From Piezodorus guildinii (lineage: Eukaryota; Arthropoda; Insecta; Hemiptera; Pentatomidae): a stretch of DNA of 64,000 nt. Below, piece by piece: positions 29,248 through 41,017 of the stretch (position 1 is its first letter; every line of letters starts with the position of its first letter). The position numbers and the translations under genes were made by a program. The DNA lies in NCBI GenBank assembly GCA_023052935.1, contig JAJSOM010000007.1, forward strand, positions 248,001 through 312,000, in the 5' to 3' direction. The notes under the pieces were generated by a model that worked only from the letters and a program-made list of their open reading frames with translations, had not been told where the DNA came from and searched no databases.

Positions 29248-31919
29248 TCAGACTGCAGAGTCAGGACCCCTTCCCTCGGCGAACACGTCTACCAAGGGGA
29301 GATCACCTTGCCACCTTCCAGGCCTGGGCGGTGGTCCAATGTCTCTGAAGAGCGGGTTCCCGCAGGTCTTTAGTCCATCAAAGAACTTGATGTGCCTCCG
29401 ACCTATGAATTCAGGAACCTGGGGTAGCTGGAGCTCCTCGTATATAACTTTATTCTTAGCTCTTTGGAGCGTCGTTCCTCTTACTATCCGCCGAAGGATG
29501 GAGTTCTGGAAACCCTGCAGTCTCTGGAGAGTGGACTTGTACAGATGGCGTAGCAGCGGCGCACCATGGAGAAGGGTGGGTCTAATGATGGCCTTGTATA
29601 TTTGAAGCTTGAGCCTCAGTGAGAGCTGCGGCGATGTTAGCAGATGATAGAGCCTATGCGACTTCGATCTAGCAAGCTTGAGTCTCTGGCGGACGTGGCT
29701 GGAGAAGGTTAGGTGCCTGTCCAGTGTAACGCCCAGGTATAAAACATTGTTGGAGAGAGGCTGTTTTTCTCCTTCTATGGCGAATTCTGTCGGCAGCTTC
29801 TTCTTTCCTTTTTGAAAGGAGAGAACGATGGCATCGGTTTTCGTTGGGTTCACCCTGATCCCAATCTCTTTCAGCTTGCCGACGACGGTCTCTGTTGCTG
29901 CTTCAGCTACCTGGAGTGCTCGCTTGCCGCTCTCGCTGGTCGCATAGATTGCTATATCGTCCGCATAAGCTGCTATCATTGCTCCTGGATGCTTGACTGA
30001 GACCACCGACGCCGTGAAAACGACGAACAGTATTGGCCCCAGTACAGACCCCTGAGGTACTCCGCAGATGGTATTGCAAGGATCGGACAGTTCCCCACCG
30101 ACCCGTACGACGAAAGATCTTCCGCTAAGATAGCTTCTGATCAGTCGGCATAGGGGGGCAGGAAATCTGTACTCCTCCAAGCGGCGAAGTAGTAGAGCGT
30201 GTGATACGCAGTCAAAGGCCTGTGTGCAGTCCAGGGAGATCAGCGCCGTAGCCTCGTTCTTCTTCATCTTCTGGATGGTGTGAGCCTGCAGCTTCGCCAG
30301 GTGGTGTTCACAAGATATCCCGGTCTGGAAGCCAGTCTGCTCCGGGGGATGATGTTCTCCCTCCTGCAGTGTTTCATCAGGTGGTAGTGGACCAGCTTCT
30401 CGAAAATCTTGCTCATGTGCGTGAGGAGGCTGATCGGTCGGTAGTGCTCTGTTGCGTTCCCAGACTTCCCCGGCTTGAGTAGCGGGACTATGATCGCACG
30501 TTTCCAGGCGTTAGGAAAATATGATATCCTTATACAAGAGTTGAAGATGTTCAGTAAGAAGGCTTTGCCTTTCCTAGGGAGCATCCTCAATAGTATATAA
30601 GGGATATCATCCTGCCCAGAGGATTTGTTGCCCTTGGTGCGTCGTAGTACCGACTCGAGCTGGCTGAAGCTGGAGTAGATGGGCTTCTCATTAGGGGACG
30701 GTGGTCTCCCTTCTGGAAGCACCGGAGCATCTGCCTCACGAGCACCTTCCCTCGCCTCATAGCCTTTCGCCAAGAGTTCAGCCTGTTCCCTAGGTGTCAG
30801 CAGGTTGTCCCCGGATGTTAGGTGGACTGTCCGCCTCTTGGAGACGTAGGTCCGGACTAACCTCCAAAACTGACGGTGGTCATCATGGGTTCTCCTGAGC
30901 TGTTCATGCCAGAGGGAGGTCTTCCAGTCGCTCATGAGACTGACTATCTGCCGGGTCATCGCATTGATGGCCGGTTTCAAGCCATAGTCCCTTGTGCGGT
31001 GGAAAATGTTCCTCAGATTGTTCCTCTGGGCAATCAGAGCTAGGATGTGTTTTGGTGGCTTCCTGATGGAGTTAGGTTTAGGGCTGAACCTAGGTATGTG
31101 CTGATTGGCTGACTCCTGGATGGTAGTGGTGATGACCTCCACTGCCTCGTCCACCTCGTCTTCGGACCTTAGCGTTCTGATGAACGGGAGAGCATCTTCA
31201 ACACTGGTCCTGTATCCTTTCCAGTCGGCCTTCTGGAAGAGATATTTGTTCGCCGGTGGTTTGGCGGGTGTGCCCTCGAATGTGTAGAGCACAGGCCGGT
31301 GATCTGACGGTCCGAAAGGGAGTGCTAGGCACCCCGTGACGGTGTGCAGATCTCTGGTCAGGAGCAAGTCCAGTGTTGAGGTGCAGCCAGGTCGGCCCGC
31401 ATGCCGGAAGGTGTGCACGCCGGGGTGAAAGACGGCCAGCCTGGTCTTAGTGATGTAGGTGCCAATCACGTTGTTACTACTACACAGCCAGGCAGTGTGT
31501 CGTGCGTTGAAGTCACCAAGGACGACAAACCGACTTCTGCTCTGGGCATGTTGCAGCAGTAGCCTCATCGATGTTAGGATGCCCTTGGGCCTCTTATAGA
31601 CACAGGAGAAAGTGTATCGATGTTTCAGGTGAACATCCACTGTGACTATATGAGTGCCCTCGGTGGAGGCTACGGGATTGGGCACCACCCTAGAAGGGAC
31701 ATCTCTTCGAACCAGGATAGCAACGCCTTCCTGAGCCCCGGGGGCGCACTCCTCCCGGTAGACGGTGTACCCCTGGAAGTAGGTACGAGTCGAGGCGGAG
31801 AGCTGCGTGTCGGTCAGCGCCACCACCGATGGCTGGTGTTGCTGCAGGAGGATCTCGACTTCGGCCTTCTTAGACATCAGGCCTCGGACGTTCCAGTTGA
31901 TGACCCGGGCTTCAGTCAT
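29248..31919 (-). pseudogene. Family B ORF2, copy 1: single-base frameshift
   Basis: APE endonuclease plus YADD reverse transcriptase of 890-codon design, split into 30264-31919 (endonuclease and RT start) and 29248-30267 (rest of RT). The cause is one missing G in a G run near 30345: ctccgggggatg here, ctccggggggatg in the copies at 12380 and 35040. All catalytic motifs are present on one side or the other. A real mutation or a sequencing error in a homopolymer are both possible. Confidence 0.92.
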
Positions 31920-33153
31920 CGCGGCGGCAGGAGCACTTCTTTCTTCTTTCTTCCCGCAGCTCCCGGATCAGGTCGGTGATGATCTTCATCAGCTCATTGA
32001 TGGTTTCCGTCTGGAGTCCTGGAGTCGTCTGAGCTGGAGCAGGCTGTGCTGGGGGTCTTTGTGCAGAGCGGTGGGGGGTCTGCTGGTGGGGAGCCGGCTG
32101 GTGGTGGGGGGTGGCCGCCTCTGATTGGCCCGCTGTCCCGCCGATGAGATGAGAGTAGGGGAGGTCCTTTCTGACCGGCCTACTGTTCCTCCTGGTATTG
32201 GCGGCTGGTGTCTTCGTGGCTGGAGCTGCTGGTGCTTCTTGAGGCTGGCCTCTTCTTTTCTTCACCAGTTCCTGGCGCATGGGGCAGTCTCGTGAGGATG
32301 CCGGGTGGTTTCCCCCACAGTTAAGGCATTTTTGAGGGATGTTCTTCGGACACTGTGCTTCCGGGTGATCCCCACTACACCAGGAGCATCGGGTTAGGCG
32401 GTCACAGTATTTGGTCACGTGACCAAATTGGAGGCACCTCTTACACTGGGCCGGGCACCCGTCCTCCTTAAATTTGACCACCCGGAAGCGGACATAATTA
32501 ATATGTCTTAGCGCCCGGATGTTGTCAATTTTTACATCATGGTTGGTGGTGAGAAGTACTCCCTCAATAGGGATTACTTCGTTACCAACCCGCTTGGTCA
32601 GGGTCTGAACAAATCTGTACCCGGGGAGGCGCTCATCAAGGTCTTGTTTGATGCCATCCAAGTCACAGTCTACGTCAAACCCGTAGAGAACATATTTGTT
32701 GGAACGCTTGGTTCCTCTGGGGGCATAGGTATGAAATTGGACCTTTCCGTCCTCTTTCAGAAGGGCCCGAGCACGGGCATGATCAGCCTCATTTTTGAGA
32801 TACAAGCGTATCTCACGTAATGAGGTGCTCGTCGTGAAGTCGGTGATGTTCACCGACTTTAGGTGGGCATGGAGGTCCCGTTGTGACACAGGGGGGCTTA
32901 TCACAATTGGTGGCGGGAGCCGTGCCTTAGGGGTGGCGCTGGTGGTGGGGGGCGCAATAGGGGCGAACCTATTGGCAACAGGGGTGGCAGGCAGGCGTCT
33001 GACCTGTGTCCTCATGGAAAATACATGCCGCTTGGACACAGGTATAAAGCCCTCCTCGTCAGCCTCTGTCCTCCTCTTCGCTCCTCGCGTGGTCTCCTCT
33101 ACCGTTTCCATCAGGCTTGCGCCGGATGGTCCAGGCTGAGAAGGGTCGGCCAT
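31912..33153 (-). CDS. Family B ORF1: zinc-knuckle nucleocapsid-like protein
   Basis: The 413-residue RNA-binding protein is expected to coat element RNA. It has a disordered Pro/Ser-rich N region, a PRE_C2HC-like domain (about 130-235, with PRGTKRSNKYVLYGFD and RHINYVRFRVVKF) and three knuckles: CKRCLQFGHVTKYC (CX2CX4HX4C), CSWCSGDHPEAQC (CX2CX3HX4C) and CLNCGGNHPASSRDC (CX2CX3HX6C). A Pro/Gln-rich linker and a charged C-terminus RRKKCSCRRDD follow. The stop overlaps the ORF2 start in ATGACTGA, suggesting coupled translation. It is the only complete B ORF1 in the window. Confidence 0.92.
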   Translation of the reverse strand: MADPSQPGPSGASLMETVEETTRGAKRRTEADEEGFIPVSKRHVFSMRTQVRRLPATPVANRFAPIAPPTTSATPKARLPPPIVISPPVSQRDLHAHLKSVNITDFTTSTSLREIRLYLKNEADHARARALLKEDGKVQFHTYAPRGTKRSNKYVLYGFDVDCDLDGIKQDLDERLPGYRFVQTLTKRVGNEVIPIEGVLLTTNHDVKIDNIRALRHINYVRFRVVKFKEDGCPAQCKRCLQFGHVTKYCDRLTRCSWCSGDHPEAQCPKNIPQKCLNCGGNHPASSRDCPMRQELVKKRRGQPQEAPAAPATKTPAANTRRNSRPVRKDLPYSHLIGGTAGQSEAATPHHQPAPHQQTPHRSAQRPPAQPAPAQTTPGLQTETINELMKIITDLIRELREERRKKCSCRRDD

Positions 33154-33180
33154 GCTTGCCAGGGCAATGCTACCCGATTG

Positions 33181-33224
33181 GCTGTTTCAGTGTGATCCAC
33201 GGGATAAGTGTGGACTGAAACAGC
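33181..33224 (-). other. Conserved 5' UTR hairpin, B tandem copy 1
   Basis: GCTGTTTCAG/CTGAAACAGC outer stem and TCCAC/GTGGA inner stem, located 28 nt upstream of the ORF1 ATG (33151-33153). Confidence 0.7.
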
Positions 33225-33328
33225 TTAAGGTGCGACCTAAGCAAGGATGACTAGCGCTGGCAGGAATAGCAGTCTTCGATCTTCAAGTCTTCAGGAGATC
33301 CTTCCTCTTCGGCTGCTGGCTTCTGAAT

Positions 33329-33337
33329 GCTCAGGTT

Positions 33338-33340
<3 letters not shown>
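33329..33340. repeat. Regenerated H4 target sequence between tandem B elements
   Basis: GCTCAGGTTCCA is identical to the H4 start-site flank at 28909-28920 and to the far-right flank at 38026-38037. It joins the 5' end of copy 1 to the poly(A) of copy 2, so three copies of the target surround two elements. Confidence 0.9.
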
Positions 33341-33404
<64 letters not shown>

Positions 33405-33411
33405 CTTTTTT

Positions 33412-33456
<45 letters not shown>

Positions 33457-33463
33457 CTTTTTT

Positions 33464-33713
<250 letters not shown>

Positions 33714-33787
33714 CTTTTTTATTTCTTACACCTCAATTAAATATATTTACTACAACATAAAATCTACATACTAATTACAAGCTAATT

Positions 33788-33815
33788 CCTTTCCTTGCCC
33801 GTAGGCATTATAAGG
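33788..33815 (-). other. Conserved 3' UTR two-helix RNA element, B tandem copy 2
   Basis: Identical CCTT/TGCC-CGTA-GGCA/AAGG structure, although the neighbouring 3'-terminal 50 nt differ from the other B copies. Confidence 0.55.
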
Positions 33816-33939
33816 TTTTATATATTACATATTTACAATTTGCGCTGTATGCGCTTTAGGAAAAATTGGCCTAAGCCTTTATTAACATATTGAGAATAGG
33901 GAGGGGCTATTCTTTGGGTTTCAGAGAGAGGATATGGGT

Positions 33940-36612
33940 TCAGACTGCAGAGTCAGGACCCCTTCCCTCGGCGAACACGTCTACCAAGGGGAGATCACCT
34001 TGCCACCTTCCAGGCCTGGGCGGTGGTCCAATGTCTCTGAAGAGCGGGTTCCCGCAGGTCTTTAGCCCATCAAAGAACTTGATGTGCCTCCGACCTATGA
34101 ATTCAGGAACCTGGGGTAGCTGGAGCTCCTCGTAAATAACTTTATTCTTGGCTCTTTGGAGCGTCGTTCCTCTTACTATCCGCCGAAGGATGGAGTTCTG
34201 GAAACCCTGCAGTCTCTGGAGAGTGGACTTGTACAGATGGCGAAGCAGCGGCGCACCATGGAGAAGGGTGGGTCTAATGATGGCCTTGTAAATTTGAAGC
34301 TTGAGCCTCAGTGAGAGCTGCGGCGATGTTAGCAGATGATAGAGCCTATGCGACTTCGATCTAGCAAGCTTGAGTCTCTGGCGGACGTGGCTGGAGAAGG
34401 TTAGGTGCCTGTCCAGTGTAACGCCCAGATATAAAACATTGTTGGAGAGAGGCTGTTTTTCTCCTTCTATGGCGAATTCTGTCGGCAGCTTCTTCTTTCC
34501 TTTTTGAAAGGAGAGAACGATGGCATCGGTTTTCGTTGGGTTCACCCTGATCCCAATCTCTTTCAGCTTGCCGACGACTGTCTCTGTTGCTGCTTCAGCT
34601 ACCTGGAGTGCTCGCTTGCCGCTCTCGCTGGTCGCATAGATTGCTATATCGTCCGCATAAGCTGCTATCATTGCTCCTGGATGCTTGACTGAGACCACTG
34701 ATGCCGTGAAAACGACGAACAGTATTGGCCCCAGTACAGACCCCTGAGGTACTCCGCAGGTGGTGTTGCAAGGTTCGGACAGTTCCCCACCGACCCGTAC
34801 GACGAAAGATCTTCCGCTAAGATAGCTTCTGATCAGTCGGCATAGGGGGGCAGGAAATCTGTACTCCTCCAAGCGGCGAAGTAGGAGTGCGTGTGATACA
34901 CAGTCAAAGGCCTGTGTGCAGTCCAGGGAGATCAGCGCCGTAGCCTCGTTCTTCTTCATCTTCTCGATGGTGTGAGCCTGCAGCTTCGCCAGGTGGTGTT
35001 CACAAGATATCCCGGTCTGGAAGCCAGTCTGCTCCGGGGGGATGATGTTCTCCCTCCTGCAGTGTTTCATCAGGTGGTAGTGGACCAGCTTCTCGAAAAT
35101 CTTGCTCATGTGCGTGAGGAGGCTGATCGGTCGGTAGTGCTCTGTTGCGTTCCCAGACTTCCCCGGCTTGAGTAGCGGGACTATGATCGCACGTTTCCAG
35201 GCGTTAGGAAAATATGATATCCTTATACAAGAGTTGAAGATGTTCAGTAAGAAGGCTTTGCCTTTCCTAGGGAGCATCTTCAATAGTATATAAGGAATAT
35301 CATCCTGCCCAGAGGATTTGTTGCCCTTGGTGCGTCGTAGTACCGACTCGAGCTGGCTGAAGCTGGAGTAGATGGGCTTCTCATTAGGGGACGGTGGTCT
35401 CCCTTCAGGAAGCACCGGAGCATCTGCCTCACGAGCACCTTCCCTCGCCTCATAGCCTTTCGCCAAGAGTTCAGCCTGTTCCCTAGGTGTCAGCAGGTTG
35501 TCCCCGGATGTTAGGTGGACTGTCCGCCTCTTGGAGACGTAGGTCCGGACTAACCTCCAAAACTGACGGTGGTCGTCATGGGTTCTCCTGAGCTGTTCAT
35601 GCCAGAGGGAGGTCTTCCAGTCGCTCATGAGACTGACTATCTGCCGGGTCATCGCATTGATGGCCGGTTTCAAGCCATAGTCCCTTGTGCGGTGGAAAAT
35701 GTTCCTCAGATTGTTCCTCTGGGCAATCAGAGCTAGGATGTGTTTTGGTGGCTTCCTGATGGAGTTAGGTTTAGGGCTGAACCTAGGTATGTGCTGATTG
35801 GCTGACTCCTGGATGGTAGTGGTGATGACATCCACTGCCTCGTCCACCTCGTCTTCGGACCTTAGCGTTCTGATGAACGGGAGAGCATCTTCAACACTGG
35901 TCCTGTATCCTTTCCAGTCGGCCTTCTGGAAGAGATATTTGTTCGCCGGTGGTTTGGCGGGTGTGCCCTCGAATGTGTAGAGCACAGGCCGGTGATCTGA
36001 CGGTCCGAAAGGGAGTGCTAGGCACCCCGTGACGGTGTGCAGATCTCTGGTCAGGAGCAGGTCCAGTGTTGAGGTGCAGCCAGGTCGGCCCGCATGCCGG
36101 AAGGTGTGCACGCCGGGGTGAAAGACGGCCAGCCTGGTCTTAGTGATGTAGGTGCCAATCACGTTGTTACTACTACACAGCCAGGCAGTGTGTCGTGCGT
36201 TGAAGTCACCAAGGACGACAAACCGACTTCTGCTCTGGGCATGTTGCAGCAGTAGCCTCATCGATGTTAGGATGCCCTTGGGCCTCTTATAGACACAGGA
36301 GAAAGTGTATCGATGTTTCAGGTGAACATCCACTGTGACTATATGAGTGCCCTCGGTGGAGGCTACGGGATTGGGCACCACCCTAGAAGGGACATCTCTT
36401 CGAACCAGGATAGCAACGCCTTCCTGAGCCCCGGGGGCGCACTCCTCCCGGTAGACGGTGTACCCCTGGAAGTAGGTACGAGTCGAGGCGGAGAGCTGCG
36501 TGTCGGTCAGCGCCACCACCGATGGCTGGTGTTGCTGCAGGAGGATCTCGACTTCGGCCTTCTTAGACATCAGGCCTCGGACGTTCCAGTTGATGACCCG
36601 GGCTTCAGTCAT
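33940..36612 (-). CDS. Family B ORF2: APE endonuclease and reverse transcriptase (intact)
   Basis: 890 residues. The endonuclease occupies about 1-230 (VINWNVRGL, TDTQLS, VVLGDFNARHTAW, STLDLLLTRD, GPSDHRPVLY). A linker of about 200 residues precedes the reverse transcriptase (about 450-740: HYRPISLLTHMSK, SLDCTQAFDCVSH, CGVPQGSVLGP, AAYADDIAIY, YLGVTLDRHLTF). The thumb and C-terminus end GRGPDSAV. It lacks RNase H. This is the only uninterrupted B ORF2, so the copy could supply enzyme to defective relatives. The start ATG overlaps the end of the ORF1 reading frame. Confidence 0.94.
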   Translation of the reverse strand: MTEARVINWNVRGLMSKKAEVEILLQQHQPSVVALTDTQLSASTRTYFQGYTVYREECAPGAQEGVAILVRRDVPSRVVPNPVASTEGTHIVTVDVHLKHRYTFSCVYKRPKGILTSMRLLLQHAQSRSRFVVLGDFNARHTAWLCSSNNVIGTYITKTRLAVFHPGVHTFRHAGRPGCTSTLDLLLTRDLHTVTGCLALPFGPSDHRPVLYTFEGTPAKPPANKYLFQKADWKGYRTSVEDALPFIRTLRSEDEVDEAVDVITTTIQESANQHIPRFSPKPNSIRKPPKHILALIAQRNNLRNIFHRTRDYGLKPAINAMTRQIVSLMSDWKTSLWHEQLRRTHDDHRQFWRLVRTYVSKRRTVHLTSGDNLLTPREQAELLAKGYEAREGAREADAPVLPEGRPPSPNEKPIYSSFSQLESVLRRTKGNKSSGQDDIPYILLKMLPRKGKAFLLNIFNSCIRISYFPNAWKRAIIVPLLKPGKSGNATEHYRPISLLTHMSKIFEKLVHYHLMKHCRRENIIPPEQTGFQTGISCEHHLAKLQAHTIEKMKKNEATALISLDCTQAFDCVSHALLLRRLEEYRFPAPLCRLIRSYLSGRSFVVRVGGELSEPCNTTCGVPQGSVLGPILFVVFTASVVSVKHPGAMIAAYADDIAIYATSESGKRALQVAEAATETVVGKLKEIGIRVNPTKTDAIVLSFQKGKKKLPTEFAIEGEKQPLSNNVLYLGVTLDRHLTFSSHVRQRLKLARSKSHRLYHLLTSPQLSLRLKLQIYKAIIRPTLLHGAPLLRHLYKSTLQRLQGFQNSILRRIVRGTTLQRAKNKVIYEELQLPQVPEFIGRRHIKFFDGLKTCGNPLFRDIGPPPRPGRWQGDLPLVDVFAEGRGPDSAV

Positions 36613-37845
36613 CGCGGCGGCAGGAGCACTTCTTTCTTCTTTCTTCCCGCAGCTCCCGGATCAGGTCGGTGATGATCTTCATCAGCTCATTGATGGTTTC
36701 CGTCTGGAGTCCTGGAGTCGTCTGAGCTGGAGCAGGCTGTGCTGGGGGTCTTTGTGCAGAGCGGTGGGGGGTCTGCTGGTGGGGGCCGGCTGGTGGTGGG
36801 GGGTGGCCGCCTCTGATTGGCCCGCTGTCCCGCCGATGAGATGAGAGTAGGGGAGGTCCTTTCTGACCGGCCTACTGTTCCTCCTGGTATTGGCGGCTGG
36901 TGTCCTCGTGGCTGGAGCTGCTGGAGCTTCTTCAGGCAGGCCTCTCCTTTTCTTCACCAACTCCTGTCGGCGTGGGCAGTCCCGTGAGGATGCTGGATGG
37001 TTTCCACCACAGTTCAGGCACTTTTGTGGAATATTCTTTGGGCACTGTGCTTCCGGGTGATCCCCACTACACCAGGAGCATCGGGTCAGGCGGTCACAGT
37101 ATTTGGTCACGTGACCAAATTGGAGGCACCTCTTACACTGGGCCGGGCACCCGTCCTCCTTAAATTTGACTACCCGGAAGCGGACATAATTAATATGTCT
37201 TAGCGCCCGGATGTTGTCAATTTTGACATCATGGTTGGTGGTGAGAAGTACTCCCTCAATAGGGATTACCTCGTTACCAACCCGCTTGGTCAGGGTCTGC
37301 ACAAATCTGTACCCGGGGAGGCGCTCATCCAGGTCTTGCTTGATGCCATCCAGGTCGCAATCGACATCAAACCCGTACAGGACGTACTTGTTTGAGCGTT
37401 TTGTACCCCTAGGGGCAAAGGTATGAAATTGGACCTTTCCGTCCTCTTTCAGCAGGGCCCGTGCACGGGCATGATCAGCCTCATTCTTGAGATACAGGCG
37501 TATCTCTCGTAATGATGTGCTAGTGGTAAAGTCGGTGATGTTCACCGACTTTAGGTGGGCATGGAGGTCCCGTTGTGATACAGGAGGGCTTATCACAATT
37601 GGTGGCGGGAGCCGTGCCTTAGGGGTGGCGCTGGTGGTGGGGGGCGCAATAGGGGCGAACCTATTGGCAACAGGGGTGGCAGGCAGGCGTCTGACCTGTG
37701 TCCTCATGGAAAATACATGCCGCTTGGACACAGGTATAAAGCCCTCCTCGTCAGCCTCTGTCCTCCTCTTCGCTCCTCGCGTAGTCTCCTCTACCGTTTC
37801 CATCAGGCTTGCGCCGGATGGTCCAGGCTGAGAAGGGTCGGCCAT
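36605..37845 (-). pseudogene. Family B ORF1, copy 2: late frameshift
   Basis: Open for 387 codons (36682-37845), including all three zinc knuckles. A one-base loss near 36785 (tgggggccgg here, tggggagccgg in copy 1) then shifts the Pro/Gln-rich tail into another frame ending RRKPSMS. The normal C-terminal 50 or so residues and the stop/start overlap with ORF2 are lost. RNA binding might be retained. Confidence 0.88.
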
Positions 37846-37872
37846 GCTCGCCAGGGCAATGCTACCCGATTG

Positions 37873-37916
37873 GCTGTTTCAGTGTGATCCACGGGATAAG
37901 TGTGGACTGAAACAGC
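37873..37916 (-). other. Conserved 5' UTR hairpin, B tandem copy 2
   Basis: Same 10-bp outer stem and GGGATA loop as in the other B copies. Confidence 0.7.
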
Positions 37917-38025
37917 TTAAGGTGCGACCTAAGCAAGGATGACTAGCGCTGGCAGGAAAGCAGTCTTCGATCTTCAGGAGTCTTCAGGAGATCCTTCCTC
38001 TTCGGCTGCTGGCTTCTGAATGCTC

Positions 38026-38336
38026 GCTCAGGTTCCATTTCCAACTCCGTGTTTTTATAGGTAGGTCTTTCTATCCGATTGGTCCACACACGGGCGTTTG
38101 GTATGCGCTCTGGTGGACCGTCTGCGCGTCACTTCCCCTTTACTCCATGGTGGGGGACGGATGGGGGGGGGGAGGAGGGTAGAACGAATGTGTTTTATCT
38201 TTACTTGCACACACTGGATAGGTCCTAAGTTCGTTTTACTTTATCTATCTATGAACTACTAGTTTCTTTTTATTCCTTTCAGAGTTATGTCTTCAGTATT
38301 CATAGTAAGCCGCCGTTTTTGTAAAAGTTTTTTTTT

Positions 38337-38371
<35 letters not shown>

Positions 38372-38704
38372 CCTCTTCAATTGTCTATTTATTCTCTTTA
38401 TTGATCCTGAAACCCATCAGTCTTAAACTCAATCAATGATGAATTTTTACCATTTATTAACCGAGTTCATCTATCGTTAAATCGTCAATGCTTACAAACA
38501 ACGTTTTCTTTTTACTTTCCCATTCTAATCATTATTTAGTCCAAACACACGCCTTTGACGTGCAAACCTTGATTTTCCATTCCTCACAACCTCTTATGCT
38601 TTAAATATCCTATCTTTAAATTTTGACGGATGAAATTACGTTATATATTTAAATGATGCTCTTTATCCCATTTGACATTTTAGAAAGTTTCATACCCAAT
38701 TTGT
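38026..38704 (-). promoter_or_regulatory. Displaced H4 promoter and H4-H2A spacer
   Basis: TATAAAAA (minus strand, 38052-38059) and the CCAAT box (plus strand gattggtcc near 38080) abut the 5' end of the tandem B elements. The H4-H2A spacer follows, with a G-rich stretch near 38165 and a poly(T) tract near 38340-38371 that is about 10 nt longer than in the unit at 57510. No gene. Confidence 0.8.
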
Positions 38705-38720
38705 GGCCCTGAAAAGGGCC
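38705..38720 (-). terminator. Histone 3' stem-loop, H2A copy 1
   Basis: Canonical histone stem-loop, 40 nt after the H2A stop. Confidence 0.97.
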
Positions 38721-38760
38721 GTTGAAAAGAGAAGATCGAGAGGCTTTCCGGCCATCAGGC

Positions 38761-39240
<480 letters not shown>

Positions 39241-40123
39241 TTTTCGTGGCTGCCCCCCACTCCTCTAAACAGCCTGCTACCTACCGGATGATTCCATCAC
39301 TTAAGTGTTCGGAATCCCTTTACATCGACCACCTTTAAAAAAAAAAAAAAAAAAATACAATTCATTGATATCATTTTTAGTCATAGTTATTATTTATTTA
39401 TTGTATTAAGGGGATTAAATGGTTAGACGTCCATTCGCTTGAACTTCTTAACGGTACCTGCAGGAATGGGGAAAGTGTAGGTAGGACCGACTACTTGGAA
39501 TAAATTGTCCTCCACTCCTGTGAAATTAAGATAGGTAGCGATTGTTGGGGGGGGGGGGGGGGGGGGGACGAGAGAGAGAATTTTCATTGAAGTTCGTTAA
39601 TTATAATACAGATAATCGAATAATGGTTGTATTCTGTCACCCTGTTAGGTAACTTGGGGCGTGGTTCTCGGATACGGTACATCCTCACGTCAACAACCTC
39701 GTGGGCGAAGCTAAGGAGGGGAAGGTTACAATCGTATATACGGAGAGGAGGGAGTCTTTGCCGTAAAAAAAAAATAAATAAAATAAAAATACAGAAGAGA
39801 ACTTTTAAACAAAAATGAAATTAGCCGGTTGAATTGTTCTAAATTACTTTCTAACCTAATGGCGTACTTCCATTCTATTTGGATTTGAATAACGGGAGGT
39901 TATTGTTAGGCGCATGCGTACTAAATTGGTTTTGCAATACTGCAGCTGTTTAGCCGTTATTGATATCAAAGACTCGCCGACATTACTCGGCCAATCTCGA
40001 TCCGCTTATCTTATAAACTTGAAAAAGGTTATAATACGAACCATTGTGTTTTTCATCGTTTCCTCCATGGTCGTCTAATTCTACTTAGTGTCTCCATATA
40101 GAAAGATGTTAAATTTTTTTAGT
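39241..40123. other. H2A-H1 spacer
   Basis: Contains a poly(A) run near 39338-39355, the 41-codon minus-strand open frame preceded by a plausible splice acceptor (about 39420-39530), and an uninterrupted G tract of about 22 nt near 39546. A second compact segment at about 39640-39765 has open frames on both strands. Similar copies are at 14880-15712 and 62950-63794. No confident gene. Confidence 0.7.
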
Positions 40124-40139
40124 GGCTCTGAAAAGAGCC
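40124..40139 (-). terminator. Histone 3' stem-loop, H1 copy
   Basis: GGCTCTTTTCAGAGCC on the minus strand, the H1 form. Confidence 0.96.
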
Positions 40140-40186
40140 GTTTAAAATCACCACTCCTTGAGGAGGCAGCGGTTGGGGAAAACGAC

Positions 40187-40807
40187 CTACTTCTTCTTCG
40201 GTGAAGCCTTCTTGGCCGCTGGCTTCTTGGCGGGTGCCTTCTTTGCCGGAGCCTTCTTCGCCTTGGGTGTCGAAGCGGGTTTCGCTTTGGCTACCTTGGG
40301 CTTGGGGGTCTTGGCGGCGGTTGGAGGCTTCTTGGTCTTCTTAGCCTTAGGCGCTGCGGCGGCCTTCTTCGCTGCCGCAGGTTTTGCCTTAGTTGCCTTG
40401 GACTTGCTAGCGACGGACGGTTTGGCGGGAGCCTTCTTTGTAGCGGCTACCTTCTTGCTCTCACCTCCTGCACCGGCGAGTTTGAAAGAGCCAGATGCGC
40501 CCTTGCCTTTGGTCTGGACAAGCGAGCCGGAAGCAACGGCGGAGACGAGGTACTTCTTGATGAAGTGAGACTTCTTCTCCGCATCGATCTTGTACGTCGA
40601 GCTGATGTATTTCTTGATCGCCTGGGTAGATGATCCACCCCTCTCCTTGAGAGACTTGATCGCAGCTGTTACCATTTGAGATACAGGTGGATGAGAAGGC
40701 GCGGTCTTGGGCTTCTTGGCACCACTTGCCGCGGCGGCCTTACCCTTCTTCGCTTTGGGCGTCGCCGGTGTAGTTGGCGCAGCGGCTTCAGTTGTAGTTT
40801 CAGTCAT
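40187..40807 (-). CDS. H1: Histone H1, complete coding region, interrupted upstream
   Basis: Encodes the same 206-residue H1 as 15776-16396. The ATG is at 40805-40807. Its 5' UTR meets the poly(A) tail of the full-length family A element after TGGTAATTT (40833-40841), so its normal upstream region starts only at 45375. In-frame Lys codons from the A tract extend the open frame upstream and should not be annotated as protein. Confidence 0.96.
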   Translation of the reverse strand: MTETTTEAAAPTTPATPKAKKGKAAAASGAKKPKTAPSHPPVSQMVTAAIKSLKERGGSSTQAIKKYISSTYKIDAEKKSHFIKKYLVSAVASGSLVQTKGKGASGSFKLAGAGGESKKVAATKKAPAKPSVASKSKATKAKPAAAKKAAAAPKAKKTKKPPTAAKTPKPKVAKAKPASTPKAKKAPAKKAPAKKPAAKKASPKKK

Positions 40808-40836
40808 TTTCACTAGGTTCGCTAGTGTACCTTGGT

Positions 40837-40906
<70 letters not shown>

Positions 40907-40989
40907 CAATCCCTCAAACAGAAAAAACATAGAATTAATATAAAAATAATAATGGTAATATACATTAAAATTTGAGTTTACTTACAATA

Positions 40990-41017
40990 CCTTTTTCTAC
41001 TTACCAGTATTTGAAGG
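40990..41017 (-). other. Conserved 3' UTR two-helix RNA element, full-length family A
   Basis: CCTT/AAGG outer pairing with inner TACT-TACC-AGTA. Confidence 0.6.

Larger units (their letters stand above)
28921..33328 (-). mobile_element. Family B retrotransposon, tandem copy 1 at the H4 site
   Basis: Poly(T) 28921-29011, 3' UTR, ORF2 with one frameshift, intact ORF1 and a 5' UTR with the conserved hairpin. The left flank is GCTCAGGTTCCATTT of H4. The right flank is another GCTCAGGTTCCA (33329-33340) followed at once by the poly(T) of tandem copy 2. The two elements are therefore head-to-tail at one target with a regenerated target copy between them. It is about 4.4 kb and complete at the 5' end. 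Confidence 0.93.

Noticed and set aside
40808..40930. H1 with a poly-Lys N-terminus
   Set aside because: The open frame extends through the family A poly(A) tail. It is an artefact of the insertion.
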